Below, in pieces: positions 1-12,299 of a stretch of 64,000 nt of DNA. Below the pieces are notes generated by a model. The model was not told the DNA's origin. It made no database searches and saw nothing but the letters and a program-made list of their open reading frames with translations. Location of the stretch: assembly GCA_000310025.1 (NCBI GenBank), contig FN649741.1, forward strand, positions 1,885,384 through 1,949,383. The letters are read 5' to 3'. Position 1 is the first letter of the stretch, and the number at the start of each line of letters is the position of its first letter. The stretch is from Ectocarpus siliculosus (lineage: Eukaryota; Sar; Phaeophyceae; Ectocarpales; Ectocarpaceae). A program made the position numbers and the translations under genes.

Positions 1-3000
1 GGCACGAGAGACGGTGGAGGCAACTACGCAAGTTTCCGGCGCCCTCAAAAGAGGTGGTCAAACCAGGGGCTCTTGGTCCTGTGGATGACACGGCAACACC
101 GAGAGGCGCACTTCACGGTACGTACTTCGCTGCTGTGGGGGGGGGACTCTCAGAGACCTCTACCGTCGGAGACCAAGACCTGAGGAAAGGTCCGGGGAAG
201 GACAGGAGACCCAACGAGCATCCAAACCTCGCCATCTAGACCACAAGCACCGCCGAAGCATTCAGCGACAGGGAGGACACATCTTCTTTGTGGGAGCAGT
301 GACAACAGGAAGCAGTTGTGGGAGGAAATTTCAGGAGGATGCGCTGAGGCCGAACGCTGCGGAAGACGCCATCAAGCGTTATTTCATGGACTCCAAGGCT
401 TGTTTGTAATCTGCAGTCACAAGCACGGGCTGTGGGGAATGTAGGACAAGAAGAAGATGGGAGCAGCCGTGGAACTCACTACCACTGAGATGGACCAACT
501 CCTACAAGAGTCGGCGGAGGAGGCGACCACGGAGGAGTGAGCCCTGGGAGTGATTCTCCTGGGGGACACACGTGATGCTTATCACACCCTGGAGCTCAGT
601 GACACACAGAATGAGGCGACATCGTCATTGCAGTTTCCACCAGTACGACTGTTCCACCACCAGGGCATCACAAGAGGCATGGGCACATCTCTGGAATATG
701 CGAACGCCGTAGTCACACCGTGCACCTTCTGAATGACTCTGGGCCGGGGGGGCAACTAGGCGTCCGCTGCGTTTAGCTAAGGAGCGGAGAGGAGAAAGTA
801 TTGAGAAAGGGACATCGTTTCCGCGGAGGGCGCAGGTCCTGGCTCAAGAGAGTCTGGCCGACGCCACATCGTAAGAAGAGTACCACTTCTGCGATGGATG
901 GAACGTCTGCGAGGGAGTCTTCATCTTTGGCGGCATGGATGGAGCCTACGAGAGGGAAGCCTTCATCTTGGCACGACAAGGACGCGGAGGAGGAGGAGGA
1001 AAATGCTTGACCGCCGACTTTGTACGCTGCGGAGAAAGTTCTGCACTTGGGGGCTACGGCATGGGAAGACGAGGGGACTCTACAAGGCCGATCTTCGTCA
1101 ACCCAGAGACCTAGGTGCTCGGCAGTGTTAGTGTTGAGATAGATGCACGTGTCATCGGCCCAGTGCCGCATTCCGAAACAGGGTCCTCTCGACACCGCTC
1201 CTTGATCTTGAAGGCGGTGCCAAGCTGACTATCGCCAAGGGTATTCAATGGTAGAGCTTAGGTCAAGATCAATTGCTCCTGAAGTCATCACGGAGACAGC
1301 ACAAGACCCCACGGCGGTGGAGGTGAATTGTAACGAAGTGGAGCCGGACCTAGAACATCGACAGGAAAGCAAAGATCCAAAATTGATGTGAGCTCAGCAA
1401 AGACGGGACAGATTGCGGAGACACGAGAACGAAGGACCCCGAAGGTAACCGGGATTAACCAGGAGCGGAGAGTGGGGCTATCGCCACACGGCGAGATCGT
1501 TATTCCGAAACTTCAGCGCCATCGCGTCGATCGTAGGCGGACATGGTGTGAACCAAGGAGCTTAGCTCTAACAACTCCCGCGCGCGGAGACTGTCGTGGG
1601 CAATGGAACAAGCCACAGCTTTAGGAGAAATTGGCGAGAGACTCACGATCCATACCATTCTCGTGTTACCCGACGGTCACCAACCGTACACGCCCCACAC
1701 GGATGCCAGCAACGTAGCAACAGGATCAGTTCCCACGCGGGAGGTGGAACGGGAGGCACCCAGGGGATATGCCAGGGCTGCAGAGAAACTGTCGTCCCAG
1801 GACAGGGAAGTTGTTCAAGTGTTGCACGCGGTTAAGCTCAAGAACTACCGGCAACACCGGCAGTTCACACTCGTCGTGGACCGCGTGGCGTGGAAATTCT
1901 CACCGAACACGCATCGATGGGCTTTGAAGATGGTGGCGAGCGACATGGCCCTCAACTGGCGGAAGGGCACGGACCACATCGCTCCAGACGCTCTCTCACG
2001 GCGTCGACGGAAGGGGCCAGGAGAATGGACGTCAACACCACACGGTCAGGCAATAGAGTCACGGAGGGACAAAGGAAAGGACCTGAGAGGCTGGTGTTGG
2101 ACAACGTCCCTCTCCAGAACGCAACACACTCGAAGACAGCGGATGACGAGGCGAGGAGTGGTGTTTATCAGATGTGGCGCTGTTCAGCAGGGACCCTGAG
2201 GGGGACCAAGCTGGACGGTGTATGTCTAGCTGACTTGGGGCGTACGAGCTGGACGACCAGGGGAGGAGAATCTCGCGGCTTTCTACGAGTTTCAGCTGAC
2301 GCCGGAGATTATGGACTACACAGATGAGGAGTTTGTACTGGCGTACGCACAGTCAAGCGTCGAGAATTTAAGGTCGCAGTCAAGAGGAGCGGAGACGACA
2401 TCCTGAAGACCACACTCTCTACGTGGACAGAGAACGTTCAGAGACCGGTGAGAAGATTCTCGGGGCGACAAGGGTGTATAGCACATTGTGAGTCGTCGCA
2501 AACCCAGGTTTCCACAGAGCCACCGAAGAAGAGGCAGGACCGCTTGACAGAGTCCACAATATGTCGCGAGAGGACTGCGTCAAGTACAACACACCTCGGG
2601 AAAGGCCGACATTCCACCGACTCTCAGACGGTGTGACGCGGCACTGTTGTTGCAAGAGAACACTTAAGCACCTATGCTGCGACAGGTTCTCCGCCTTCGA
2701 CAACTCCGAGGACAGGCATGCTGGACACGACGAGGAGGCACTTGTCATTGATTAGATTAGTTTACGCCAGGAAGAGACAACGATAGTCGCGGTTACAAGA
2801 GGAGTCACTCAGGCGAGTGTCAACAGAACTGACAGCTCACGATTCAAAATCACACCGGCGGAAACCCGGAGCGCTGCTTGCAGAGCTCGACAATCAGCGG
2901 CAGATCTACACCCACGGTCAAGGAAGGAAGGAGAACCGTCTCAGAGGATGTCAGAGTCGTCACACAGGACGACGCCAACCGAGTCTTCCACGCCGTCACG

Positions 3001-4714
3001 AGCGTCGGCATCAACCAACACACGGTGCCAACCTCTACGACAGCACCGGCGCCGATACCGATATATACCGATGACCGCGGAAACATCCTTACCAACTCCA
3101 GCGTCGGAGGACACACCAAGACAGACCGACTCTCAGGTGGTGTGACGCGGCTTTAGAGATACAAGAAACCACTCTGACACCCGTCCTGCAACAGGTGCTT
3201 CATCTACTGCAGCTTCGAGGAAGGCCAAAGCGACGGATGGATGTGACACATGAAGACAACGCAGGCCCCTCACTGCAAGGCGAGGATGGGCGGCATGGAT
3301 CTGGCCAGCTTGCATCGGGACGAGGTGGAAACACCCGCGGTAGCACGGGGATTTTCTCGAGCGGCTATCGACAGGATTGATCGATCAGGCGTCAAAGTCA
3401 CAAAGCTGAGACTCGGAGTGCAATTCACAGAGGCCGACGGCCGGAGGAAGCTCAGCGACCACCACCGTAGGAGGAAGAAGCGTCATCTACGAGACCATCC
3501 GGGCCTCCGCAAGGGCCAACCTCGATGTCGTCATCGGCGTCGACGGAGGCACAGAGAAAATCGGCAACGACATTGTGGTCGACATTGGAACCGACCTAAG
3601 CAACGGCATCCAACGTCACCATTGACGTCGACACAATCCCCGACCTCCGTAACAGCATCGGCGTCGACACAGGCTGAAACGACACTAACACCGACATCGG
3701 CGGAGGTAACGGACCCAACAGTGTTAAAGCAACCAGCTCCGGCTCCGCCAGTGTGCAGAGAACACTCAGAGCATCTGAAAGAGAGGGAGATTATCTTGTA
3801 ACGGCACTCAGCTGAAGGCGGCCCGACAGGAGGACCTACTGTTGAACCAACCAGGGCAGGGTTAGAGAAGGGCAAATGAGAGACGGCGGACCCCGGCCTT
3901 GACGAGGAAAGTCTACTTTGGTACGCATCTCGGGGCAGGGTGCAGGTAGTGGTACTGTCGTACGTTTATGTCCGGAGTGCTGGCTCTGGCACACGGCACC
4001 TCCGGAGATCTGGGTGTTGCTCGCACCATACCCATTGCGGACAAGTGCCACTGGTCAACGCTGAAGAAGGACAACACCTCAACCATCTTGGAAAATCTTT
4101 GCAGCTAGCTAGCTGAAGACATCTCTGGACTTTGGGACCTATCAACTACCCTCGGGGACGGGAGGCTGTTGAGCGGATGGGGTTGGTATTGCATGAGATG
4201 CTGTTGAAGCTCTGCCAGGCACGGCCACACCGTTGGAGTGAACCATGGAGGAGACGAGACGGAAAACCATCGAAGTGCTGGAGGCTCTACGGATGAGGCA
4301 AGCAAAACTGACCGCGAAAATCAAACCATTTAGATCGGGCGAGCTTCACCCGGAACGAAGGCTAAGTCGGGAGGTACAACGAGGCATCACCCTGCCGATA
4401 CGGCTTCAACCATCGCCTGCTCAAGAGTCCGAACGAGGTACACTGCCGCACTTGCGTGGTTTCAAGTCGTGATATGGAGTATTGGGCGAGAGAGGCCAAA
4501 AAAAAATCAAAAAAAAAAAATTCTAACCCGATAGATCGTCGTTTTCTTGCGACGAGCTGGAGGGGTGGCTCGGCAGTGATATTGAGGAGAAGCACAAAGG
4601 ATGTTCACGATCGGCTTCGCGTCTAGGGTAATCTGCCGGCAGCTGCTCAGGTTCCATGCGGCGAGCTGGGGGGGCTTGTTGCGGCAGTGTTACGGGTGAG
4701 GAGTTTCAAGATCG

Positions 4715-5110
4715 TCTTCTTCATCAGTTGAAGACTGTCTTCAACGGGTGTTGCGGCAGTGTTGCGGATGATCGTCGTCTTCGTCAGTTGAAGACCGTCT
4801 TCGTCAGTTGAAGATCGTCTTCCACAGTTGAAGATCGTCTTCGACAGTTGAAGATCGCCCTTGTCGATTGACGGTCGTCTTCGACAGTTGAAGACCGTCT
4901 TCGTCAATTCAAGGTCGTCTTCGGCAGTTGAAGATCGTCTTCGGCAGACAACTATCGTCTTTGTCAGTGAAGACCATCTCCTTCAGTCCGAGACCTTCGT
5001 CGTCAGTTGAAGATCGTCTCTGACTGTCGAAGAACGTCTTCTGCAGTAGAAGATCGACTTGGACATTTGAAGGCCATCTTCTTCAGTTCAAGATCACCGT
5101 CGGCAGGGAG
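4715..5110. repeat. Minisatellite of about 20 bp units (GTTGAAGATCGTCTTCG type)
   Basis: Roughly 18 imperfect head-to-tail copies of a unit reading GTCTTCGACAGTTGAAGATC are visible. Each unit contains the partly palindromic core GAAGATCGTCTTC, so the array could fold into a series of short hairpins. It lies in the 3' part of the decayed Ty3-like element, just before its LTR-like end. Confidence 0.85.
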
Positions 5111-5352
5111 TCCGGTCCGTGGCGGCTAGAGCACTGTCAGCCGCCGTCCGAGGTCGATAATGTTGAGATGTAATATCGATGTCGACCTCAAGACCAGCAT
5201 TCTTCCTTCACTAGGTTCAAACCTGCGAAGGGCGGCATCCTCTCTCTTCAGATCTATGCTCCCGGCGTGGTATGATCTGAGGAGGGAGAGGCGCACGTTC
5301 TGCTACCTCCTTAGCATTTGGTGTTTTTCAACACATATATATGCTGAGGGGG

Positions 5353-5480
5353 TGTCACGGTAGCTTGAACGGGTGCTAAATACTGAGATTCATTCCATCT
5401 TTCGATGGTTTGACGAGGGCTAGGGTGTACCTTCGGGTGTACCTGAATCAGTGACGGGGACCCTCTAGGGTTCCGTCACA
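5353..5480 (+). repeat. Candidate 3' LTR of the Ty3-like element
   Basis: The segment begins TGTCACGG immediately after the purine run GAGGGGG, which has the look of a polypurine tract, and ends CCGTCACA. Terminal TG...CA with near-inverted ends is typical of LTRs. At 128 bp it would be a short LTR. Its partner would lie left of the window, so identity between the two cannot be checked here. Confidence 0.45.
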
Positions 5481-6504
5481 CTCGCGTTTACTTACGGCCA
5501 CTTCGGAAGGAAGAGACTTTGACCACGCTCAGAGAACTATCAACCTGTGAGACGATACATGGGTAGGCCCTCCCTGATTAGTCCCACCTTGATACGTCAT
5601 CTAGGCTAAACCCGCCTTGATTGGACCCCCCTTGCTACCCCCCCTTGGCTCAAATGTTAAGATCCTCATGCAGCTTCATGAAACCTGATGAAACTGATCA
5701 AAACTAATTGGACCCTAGCCCGTTGTTGTTAAGCTGAAGTAGGAGTTAACCACCTGAGTCGATAGCAATAACACTGCTGTGACAAAGAGCCTGCGGAATG
5801 TTTTCCCATAACAGCTCAGTCGTGTGCGATATGCTTCTATCTTTTGATCGAATCACCCCACACCCAAGCCGTTCGTCTTGGGAATGAATGTAGGTTTGTG
5901 GATGTTGACGGTTGTCCTATATCGGTTCTCGAAGATGAGGTTTTGTTGTAGATTGTCGCCGAAAAAATATGTCCTAATTTATTTGTTCGTGAGTCAAGGG
6001 TAATTATTTTTTCCTGGACCCACACTACCCCCCTTCCCCTCAGCCGGCCCAAAATGTTTTTTTCTCGAAACAAAGTGCGTATTTCGAAGCCCTGTTGCTG
6101 CCGTGTGTCTCCAGTTGGTCAATAAGAGATTGTCGACATGATAAATCTCAACTGTATGTGCGTTGTTGTGCTGGAGACTGATGTTTGTAGAGTGTGTAGT
6201 GACAAATAATAGAGGTGGTATCAAGAGGACTGTTGTAGATTGTTTGCCAACTCGGCCTGATCGGCGAGGACCCGGCACGGAACACTACGCCGCCGGCAGT
6301 ATTGGGGTACCAAGACTGAACTACAGTAGGATATGCTTCTCCGGCCGGTAATGTGACATCCGGTTTCATCGTTGTCTCACTTATAGAGGGGGGGGGCAGA
6401 CTACCTATATATATATTCTGCCGTTGATTTCTATTGGTTTGCGTGTTCTTCCTTTTTATTTGAGTTTGCCCAAGCCTGTGGCCGCTGGAATCGACCGCGC
6501 GTAC
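5481..6504. other. No recognisable gene
   Basis: Only short overlapping frames are present in both strands, with no protein signature. A poly-G run followed by TA repeats sits near 6390-6416. Confidence 0.5.
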
Positions 6505-6586
6505 TGTTAGAAAAGTATGGACAGACGAAAGTACCGGACTTAGAGATCGGAACGGCTTTTAACGTGACGAGAACAACAACAACAAG
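6505..6586 (+). mobile_element. Short (CAA)n-tailed LINE 3'-end-like fragment
   Basis: The stretch ending GAGATCGGAACGG, then TTTTAACGTGA and (CAA)n matches the segments at 33561-33656 (plus) and 18624-18714 (minus). This is the most diverged of the three. The pattern fits a 5'-truncated retroposon copy whose source could be the LINE at 19-23 kb; see that entry. Confidence 0.5.
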
Positions 6587-6861
6587 TGGTCCAAACCAAC
6601 ACGCAACAATATTTGTTCCAGTCCTGGCAAGCTTTGTCCCGGTAAGAGTCTGGTTATGTTCTATGGCGCAATCACCCCAGGAGGTACATGCTCAGGCGAT
6701 CGTTTGCAAGCTGGTTCTATTCCCCCGCCTTGCCCCCGCCCCCAATAAGACGCCCCTTCCGCTCGCCTACTTGCCCCTAGTCATCATCTTATGACTAGCC
6801 TTCCTTCCACTTCCTCTTCTTCGTCACTGTCCGGCCAAACCTACGTATGCACAAGACTTCC

Positions 6862-7583
6862 TTAGACGCGCCATGGTCGAGCTACCACTCGCCTCTCCCT
6901 CGCCGCCGACTTCTTTCTATTCCTCTTTGGGTTAGAATCATCTTGATTACCCCCTTCTTTGTCTTCTTCTTCTTCGTCGTCCTCCTGTTCGTTCTCCTCG
7001 TCGTCGTACTTAATCACGTCCTCCTCATCATCACCGTCACCGCTGTCAGACTCGACGGAGGAATCATCGCTCGAGTCGCTGGGGGTGTCCGCTAGACGGT
7101 TTCCGTTGCCACCCTTGCCTTTTGACTCCAGTTCTTCCCGTGTGGTATTCCCACGAAGCGCAACCTTGGTCTCGTGTGCACCACCACCCACTCGTTTGTT
7201 TTAGATCCTTTTAGAGCGTTGCCCCCACCGCTGTCTCCTCATCTTCGCCCACGAGAATACTCTCAAGAAACTGTTGACCTCTCGAGTCGGTCTTCCTCAG
7301 TTTCGCGTCCGCAGCGTGAAGTTCGTCAACATGAGTATTTCCATTCCCATCGGTTACAGAATATGCACTCCATCGGCAAATTGGTACACGGTATGTTCTT
7401 GGTACAGTTCTTAGCCGAATTCAGGGTTATCGAGACGATGGAACCTTCGTCCTTGGTGGATGTGGGAGCCCAAGGGCATCGGGAATGAACCCGTTGAGCT
7501 GTTTTTCCGGTCTGGGGTGTGTTCACCCAGGAGTTGCAACCATTGTCTTGACCACAGACGCCACATATGCCCCTCCCCGTCAA
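6862..7583 (-). pseudogene. Fragment with zinc-finger-like cysteines and a long acidic tail
   Basis: Two minus-strand open stretches lie in tandem. The upstream one (7326-7583) has CGVCGQDNGC, a CPW motif, then PCTNLPMECIFC followed by WKYS. This resembles a compact Cys-rich finger found next to transposase-like proteins of several eukaryotes, though I cannot name the family. The downstream one (6862-7191) is very acidic (DDEEDV, EQEDDEEEEDKEGG) and ends with a basic NRKKSAARERR segment, like a nuclear acidic/basic tail. The two are in different frames and no full protein is visible, so it is treated as a remnant. It could also be part of a spliced gene whose other exons I did not recognise. 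Confidence 0.35.
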
Positions 7584-7605
7584 GTCCTGCGCAGGTAAGT
7601 TTCAA

Positions 7606-8200
7606 TATCGTACACGGGCAAGCAAATTATTAGTAATGATGGTTAAAGTCTGACGCCTTGTGCACCTGTGGTTGCGTTGGCATAATTTCAAACGCCGAAG
7701 GTATCAACTCAACGTTCCGAAGTCTCTGTTCAAATTCAGCACATTGCGTTTCATCAGGTCGGTACGAATCTCTTAGAATCCATTGGATTCTTCCTTACGA
7801 CGTCGAGTGCGGCGGGTTTAATCTAATGCACGGCACAAAATGGAGTACAACAGATGCCCTACGTGTAGGGCGGTCTCAAGCGAACTCACATTCTTCCCGT
7901 CCACGTTGAGATAAGGGGTTGCTCCGTTTTTAGGTCGTTGTTCTCCAGGACGTCGTCAAGAATACCCTCGTCAGGGTCGATCTGTGCAGTTGACGTGCCC
8001 CCAGTGCTACCAGCGTCCTGTTCGGCGTTGTCGCCCAGGCCAAGACATATACCATAATTTCATAGCGTCCTGTTTTTTCTGTTCGGCGTTGATTCTTTGT
8101 AGACCTACACACAGCAAGCAGCTGAGACAATGATTGGTTGGCTATGTATAGGGATTAGTAGTGTGGAGTTAAGGATTTAGAGTACATCGAGAACCCCCCC
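7606..8200. other. No recognisable gene
   Basis: Short frames only, ending in a poly-C run at about 8195-8208. Nothing matches a known family by eye. Confidence 0.5.
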
Positions 8201-8216
8201 CCCCCCCCGCAGGCGA

Positions 8217-8335
8217 TGTTTGCCATTGGGGTTGGGTTTTCGTCGCTTGGCAACGGCGTTGTAAAACAAGTTGTCCCCCCCGGTGTTTGCCATCGAGGTT
8301 GGGTTTTCGTCGCTTGGCAGCGATGTTAAAACAAG
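8217..8335. repeat. Imperfect direct duplication of about 55 bp
   Basis: Two copies beginning TGTTTGCCAT and containing GTTGGGTTTTCGTCGCTTGG, each ending GTTAAAACAAG or a close variant, lie side by side and are separated by a poly-C stretch. They differ at several positions. Confidence 0.8.
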
Positions 8336-8660
8336 CCGATCACTTCGTGAGCTCAGCAACCACAGGTTACCGGGTTTTTTTCCCTTTCTTTGTTTTTTTG
8401 CGGTAAACATGAATGGATAATGTTGTGCGGGGTCGAGAACCCTCACTCCGCGCAAAGGGGATAATCGCACGTTGTGTTCAATTGGTCAAGCACCCTCGAG
8501 GCAGTTACACGGCGCTTACAACTGTCTCTGGAAGTGAAAGCACCAGAAAATGCATTAAGTCATGCACAGCTGTCATCCGTACGCAAGGAAGTAAGCACAA
8601 GCTGCCGAACACCCTTAGCAGGATCCAGCACACACCCTTAGAAGGATCCAGCGCACTCGG

Positions 8661-8745
8661 TGAGAACCCGGCGTGCTCCGTCCCGGCTTTGTATGGATGC
8701 GAGGTCAATGGTCTAACGATTACGGCATGCACGACTATGAGTGCA
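8661..8745 (+). repeat. Dispersed repeat, inverted copy at 15780-15876
   Basis: The segment running from GTGAGAACCCGGCGTGCTCC to the ACGACTATGAGTGCACCCCC end is present in reverse complement at 15780-15876 with some differences. It is probably the end of a mobile element; the rest of the element was not delimited. Confidence 0.65.
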
Positions 8746-10035
8746 CCCCCCCGTCGAACCCGCCCCCCCCCTCGGCCCGCCCAAAATGAAAAAAGTGGAG
8801 TGTTGGAACCAGCAATTTTTTTCGTGTACCCTTGCTTGAGTTGGGTGCGTGCTCTCTCCGCACAGTGTGTCGCGCAAGCAGAACAAACCCTATGCAGAAA
8901 TGACAACAGATAAATGTACGTAAGCAGAGCACCCGATTGTGCAATCTTATACTCATCGCAGGTCAAAGGCAAAACTTAAGTGCTGCGTGTGAGCCTGTAC
9001 ATATCCTGTACGGGTGCAGCGCGGCGTACCAACTCACTTCTTGTGCCGCTGGACTCTTAGTATGAGAGGCTTGCCGCAGAAAACAAAATTGGGCCGCATC
9101 TTTTCGCCGTAGGCGGAAACAAATTAAAAGGAAAGAAAAAGAGAAAAATTGATTCCGGGCAGGCAATGCTCCTCCTGCAAATCCCAAAAGTGCTTAGGGA
9201 AACCGCCGCACAGCACCAGGGAGGAAAACAACGTTGAAAAATGCCACAACACAAAAGACAAGGAAAATAGCAACACTGGGCAGGCAAAGCTCCTGTGCAA
9301 TTTCCAAGTGCAAGGGCAATCACCGCACGCCCGACGAAGCAATAGAGGAAGACCACGCAAGCAGTCTTTGAGCACCACACAAACCCAACAACAGGAACAG
9401 CACTTTGCAACGACAACAGCACATACCCACCAAAGGTGAACACATGGGTATTGGGTGTTTTTAAGTTTTAGGTGTAGGGGACGCAATAGATAAAAATATA
9501 TAGGGGTGTTTGATTTAATTAATTGTTTTTGGGTTTGGAGAGTACATAATTGTTTTGGGGTATGGGGAGTACATATTTGCGGACGTTTCTTTCGCTGGGG
9601 GCGAAAATATGTTGTTGAGGGCTTTTTTGCTGGAGAGAGACATTTCCTGCTAATACAACGCGTAGAAAACAAAATAATTGACACTTTTAGGCTGTTTTTG
9701 GCTGATTTTAATAGGAAAAAAGCCCTATTTTTCCGCTCCGCTGGTCCCTCCGGGAAGGGCCCTACGCGGGCGGCGTCCTCCAGGGGCCCTCCGGGGGCCC
9801 TCCCGGGGGGGCCGCGGGGGGGGCGCATCTCGCCTTCGGCTCGGGTCTGCGCAACTCCGGACTTTTATACTCTCTGCTGCTGACCGCATGCGAATATTCA
9901 TTAATTCAAGCACGCAAGTAAAGTCTGATTTACCTGCGACGGCACATAGTATATCCTTTTACGCGCACAAGTCGGAGATACTTGCGACCAACTAGACGAT
10001 GCATGCATTTCCAAGCACGCGTAAGGAAGGCTGAG
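8746..10035. other. Repeat-like DNA with a very GC-rich block, no recognisable gene
   Basis: A strongly GC-rich tract of CCGGGAGGG/GGGGCCC type lies at about 9740-9850, flanked by AT-richer DNA. Open frames across it are compositional. No protein family is recognisable. Confidence 0.5.
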
Positions 10036-10130
10036 CTACTTGCTCGATAGAGCCCCTCTCTACCTTCCCTCCTGCGGTACTTTGCCTTCGAGAAGAGTTC
10101 AGCACTCTCTTCCCTCTGTGTACACACCAA
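10036..10130. repeat. Dispersed repeat, inverted copy at 32488-32582
   Basis: The block with CTCCTGCGGTAC, GAGAAGAGTTCAGCACTCTC and CCTCTGTGTACAC is found reverse-complemented at 32488-32582. It abuts a transposon-end sequence starting at 10137. Confidence 0.75.
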
Positions 10131-10136
10131 CTATTA

Positions 10137-10215
10137 CAGAACGCGCCACCACTTAAGAACTTGAGCCTCAAATAATCCAAAATCTAAGAACTTGGCCATA
10201 AGAACATATGCTCAG
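10137..10215 (+). mobile_element. Isolated DNA-transposon end (CAGAACGCGCCACC, next to TA)
   Basis: CAGAACGCGCCACCACTTAA follows a TA and matches the left end at 32269 and, inverted, the right end at 35476. It is followed by spaced TAAGAAC motifs, as in subterminal repeats. No matching right end was found nearby, so this looks like a solitary end. Confidence 0.5.
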
Positions 10216-10401
10216 TTCCGACGTTGTATTACGAACAAGAAACCGCCCGGTGTACCAATGCGCATAGAGATAAGAACGGGCCCCCAAAACGCGGCGGCTG
10301 CAAGATAAGAACTCAGGAGGCTGGGGGTGACCCAAATAGCAGTTAGTTTCTGATTCGAGGCGGGGGGGGGGGGGGAGAGAGAACCTCGTGATGAATTCTT
10401 G

Positions 10402-11245
10402 TACGCGCGGAGGTGGAGACCGTACTCTCTCTCATGTTTCGCATGCCTTAGCGGTAGGACAATTGACCAACGTCTTCGAGAGGACGCATCCATGTTCCAA
10501 CAGGATCACTGATGCCAAACGTTCCTTCCCACTTCGAAGTACTTTGTCAAACGTGGCCAAACCATGTTCTCCCTAGCCGATCTACCCTATATCGATATCA
10601 CTTCCCGCCTTTTCAACCCGCTTCCTATGCCCCAGTACAGCTACCACCGTTTTCTCCTGGCTATTCCATGCCTCAAACACCTCCCTGTACCTTTTCTTCT
10701 ACATGTCCAACTCAGTCATGTACATTTCTCTGTCCTTGTCGCCCAACACGGACGTTTCGCAACGAGATGAACCCGGTCTTCGCTCTCAGAGCCGCATTCA
10801 CATTGAACTCGTCTTCATCGTCTACCTTCTTCCTGAATCTTCGTCAATGTTCTCGAAGGCCGTTTTCCCGACTCCAAAATTTGACCTTCGGCTTTCTCCC
10901 TGGTCCATGTTAGTAGGTACCTATTCCTTCTTTCAACATCCGTACACATGGAGACCCTCCTTATCCTTGGATCCTTTTGTTATATGGTGTTCTCTCTCGG
11001 CGAAAGAAGAAGATTTCTTGTTCTCGAACCCCTCTAGATCTACCGTTCGTTTCCAATGGACCAACCTAATCGATTTTGAACTCTTCCTACTCCGTCTACA
11101 ACCTTAATCCACTCCCTCCGGGTCGGTACCTCCATTTTTCTTGTTTGTCCACTTCGCCTCCCAGGCTTCTCTCGGCAATCTCTCCTCTCCCACATCGTAC
11201 AACATACGGCCTACCTGCCATTTTAACCTACTGACGCCTCTTCCC
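10402..11245 (-). pseudogene. LINE 3'-terminal fragment, copy 1
   Basis: This block is about 850 bp upstream of, and clearly homologous to, the block at 11268-12090. Shared landmarks are CTCTCTCATGTTT at the left, the CCCCAGTACAGC stretch, the CTCAGTCATGTACATTTC segment and TTCATCGTCTACCTTC. In the minus strand it corresponds to the C-terminal end of a non-LTR retrotransposon pol protein, best read in copy 2. This copy is more eroded. Confidence 0.6.
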
Positions 11246-11267
11246 GATCGTAGGAGTTTGATCCGAA

Positions 11268-12090
11268 GGGTGGTGTACGCTCTCTCATGTTTTGGCAGCC
11301 TTACTTAGCGGTTAGACCGTTGACCACGCGTCCTCGACAGGACGGAGCATTGTTCCCACAGGTTCGATCACCGATGGCCAATCGTTCCTTCCTACGTTGC
11401 CAAAAAGGTCGCTCAAGCATGTTTTCCCATCGGTATCATTTTCCGCTTTATTTTCAACCCATTTCCTATGCCCCAGTACAGCCACCGTCTTCTCCTGGCT
11501 ATTTACATTCGTCAATTGTCCTTCTTTCTGTACTTTTTCCTTCTACGTTTTTCCCAGCTAGCTCAGTCATGTACATTTCCCTCTCCTTCTTGTACCACGG
11601 ACATTCCGCAAGTACATGAAGATGGTCTTCGCCCTCGGAGCGGCAGTCACACCTGGGTTTGTCGTCTTCATCGTCTACCTTCCTCAATCTTCGTCTACGT
11701 TCTCGAAGGCCAACATCCCCAGTCCTAGGTTTGACCTTCAGCTTTGTCTCTGCATCCATTGGCCCTCCATATAGGTAATCTTTAAATATATTCCTTCTCT
11801 GATATTCCGTACACATCGAGACCCTCCGTGTCCTTGGTTTCTTTGGTTTGATCCTGTCCTTCTCTCTCGCCAAAGCAACAACAGATATCTTCTCCTTGAA
11901 CCCCTCTAGACCTCCCCTCTCCAGTGTATCACCTTTGTCAAGTTGGACCCCCTTCCATGCGTCATCTACAACAACATTAACTCACTCCGTAGGTTGGTAC
12001 ACCAATTCTTCTTGTTTGTCGACTTCGCCTCCTAAGCCTTTCTCGGCAACCTCTCCTCTCCCATACCGTACATGCGGCACTGCCACCTAG
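11268..12090 (-). pseudogene. LINE 3'-terminal fragment, copy 2 (C-terminal zinc knuckle readable)
   Basis: The minus-strand frame 11499-11873 (124 codons) reads a basic stretch and then RCDCRSEGEDHLHVLAECPW followed by YKKEREMYMTELAG. The C-x-C...H...C pattern followed by a tyrosine and R/E-rich helix is the usual C-terminal finger after the reverse transcriptase in many LINE pol proteins. No endonuclease or polymerase core remains here. It is a different LINE lineage from the intact one at 19-23 kb, whose C-terminus lacks this finger. Together with copy 1 it forms a direct duplication with an offset of about 852 bp. Confidence 0.65.
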
Positions 12091-12299
12091 GGGGCAATTT
12101 TACGGCGACATTGTACTCTTACAGCAGTAGTGTCTCGCGATGAAATCCACGCAGAAAGACCTGTCTTTGTCCTCTGCATACGGCAATCGGTAAAGAAATA
12201 AGAACAAGAACCTCGTTTGTTTACCATAGGTGGATACCCGCTCCAAATAAGAACTTGGAAAATAAGAACATGTGCTCGGTTGGAGGTAACCAATAAGCG

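Larger units (their letters stand above)
1..5480 (+). mobile_element. Decayed Ty3/gypsy-like LTR retrotransposon, left end outside the window
   Basis: A reverse-transcriptase-associated RNase H region is readable around 1603-2010. It has a TDAS-type start, a lysine-rich middle and the closing RKGTDHIAPDALSR signature that is characteristic of Ty3/gypsy pol proteins. Upstream and downstream sequence keeps only short open stretches, so gag, protease and integrase cannot be delimited. The right end is taken as the LTR-like terminus at 5353-5480, directly after a purine-rich tract. The element is clearly broken, with many breaks, and looks old. The family call rests on the RNase H only, and the extent of the element between about 2.3 and 5.3 kb is inferred. 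Confidence 0.6.

Noticed and set aside
9124-9828. 234-codon minus-strand open frame
   Set aside because: Starts in a very GC-rich proline/glycine-coding tract and then turns into low-complexity Phe/Leu/Ser sequence; no family resemblance.
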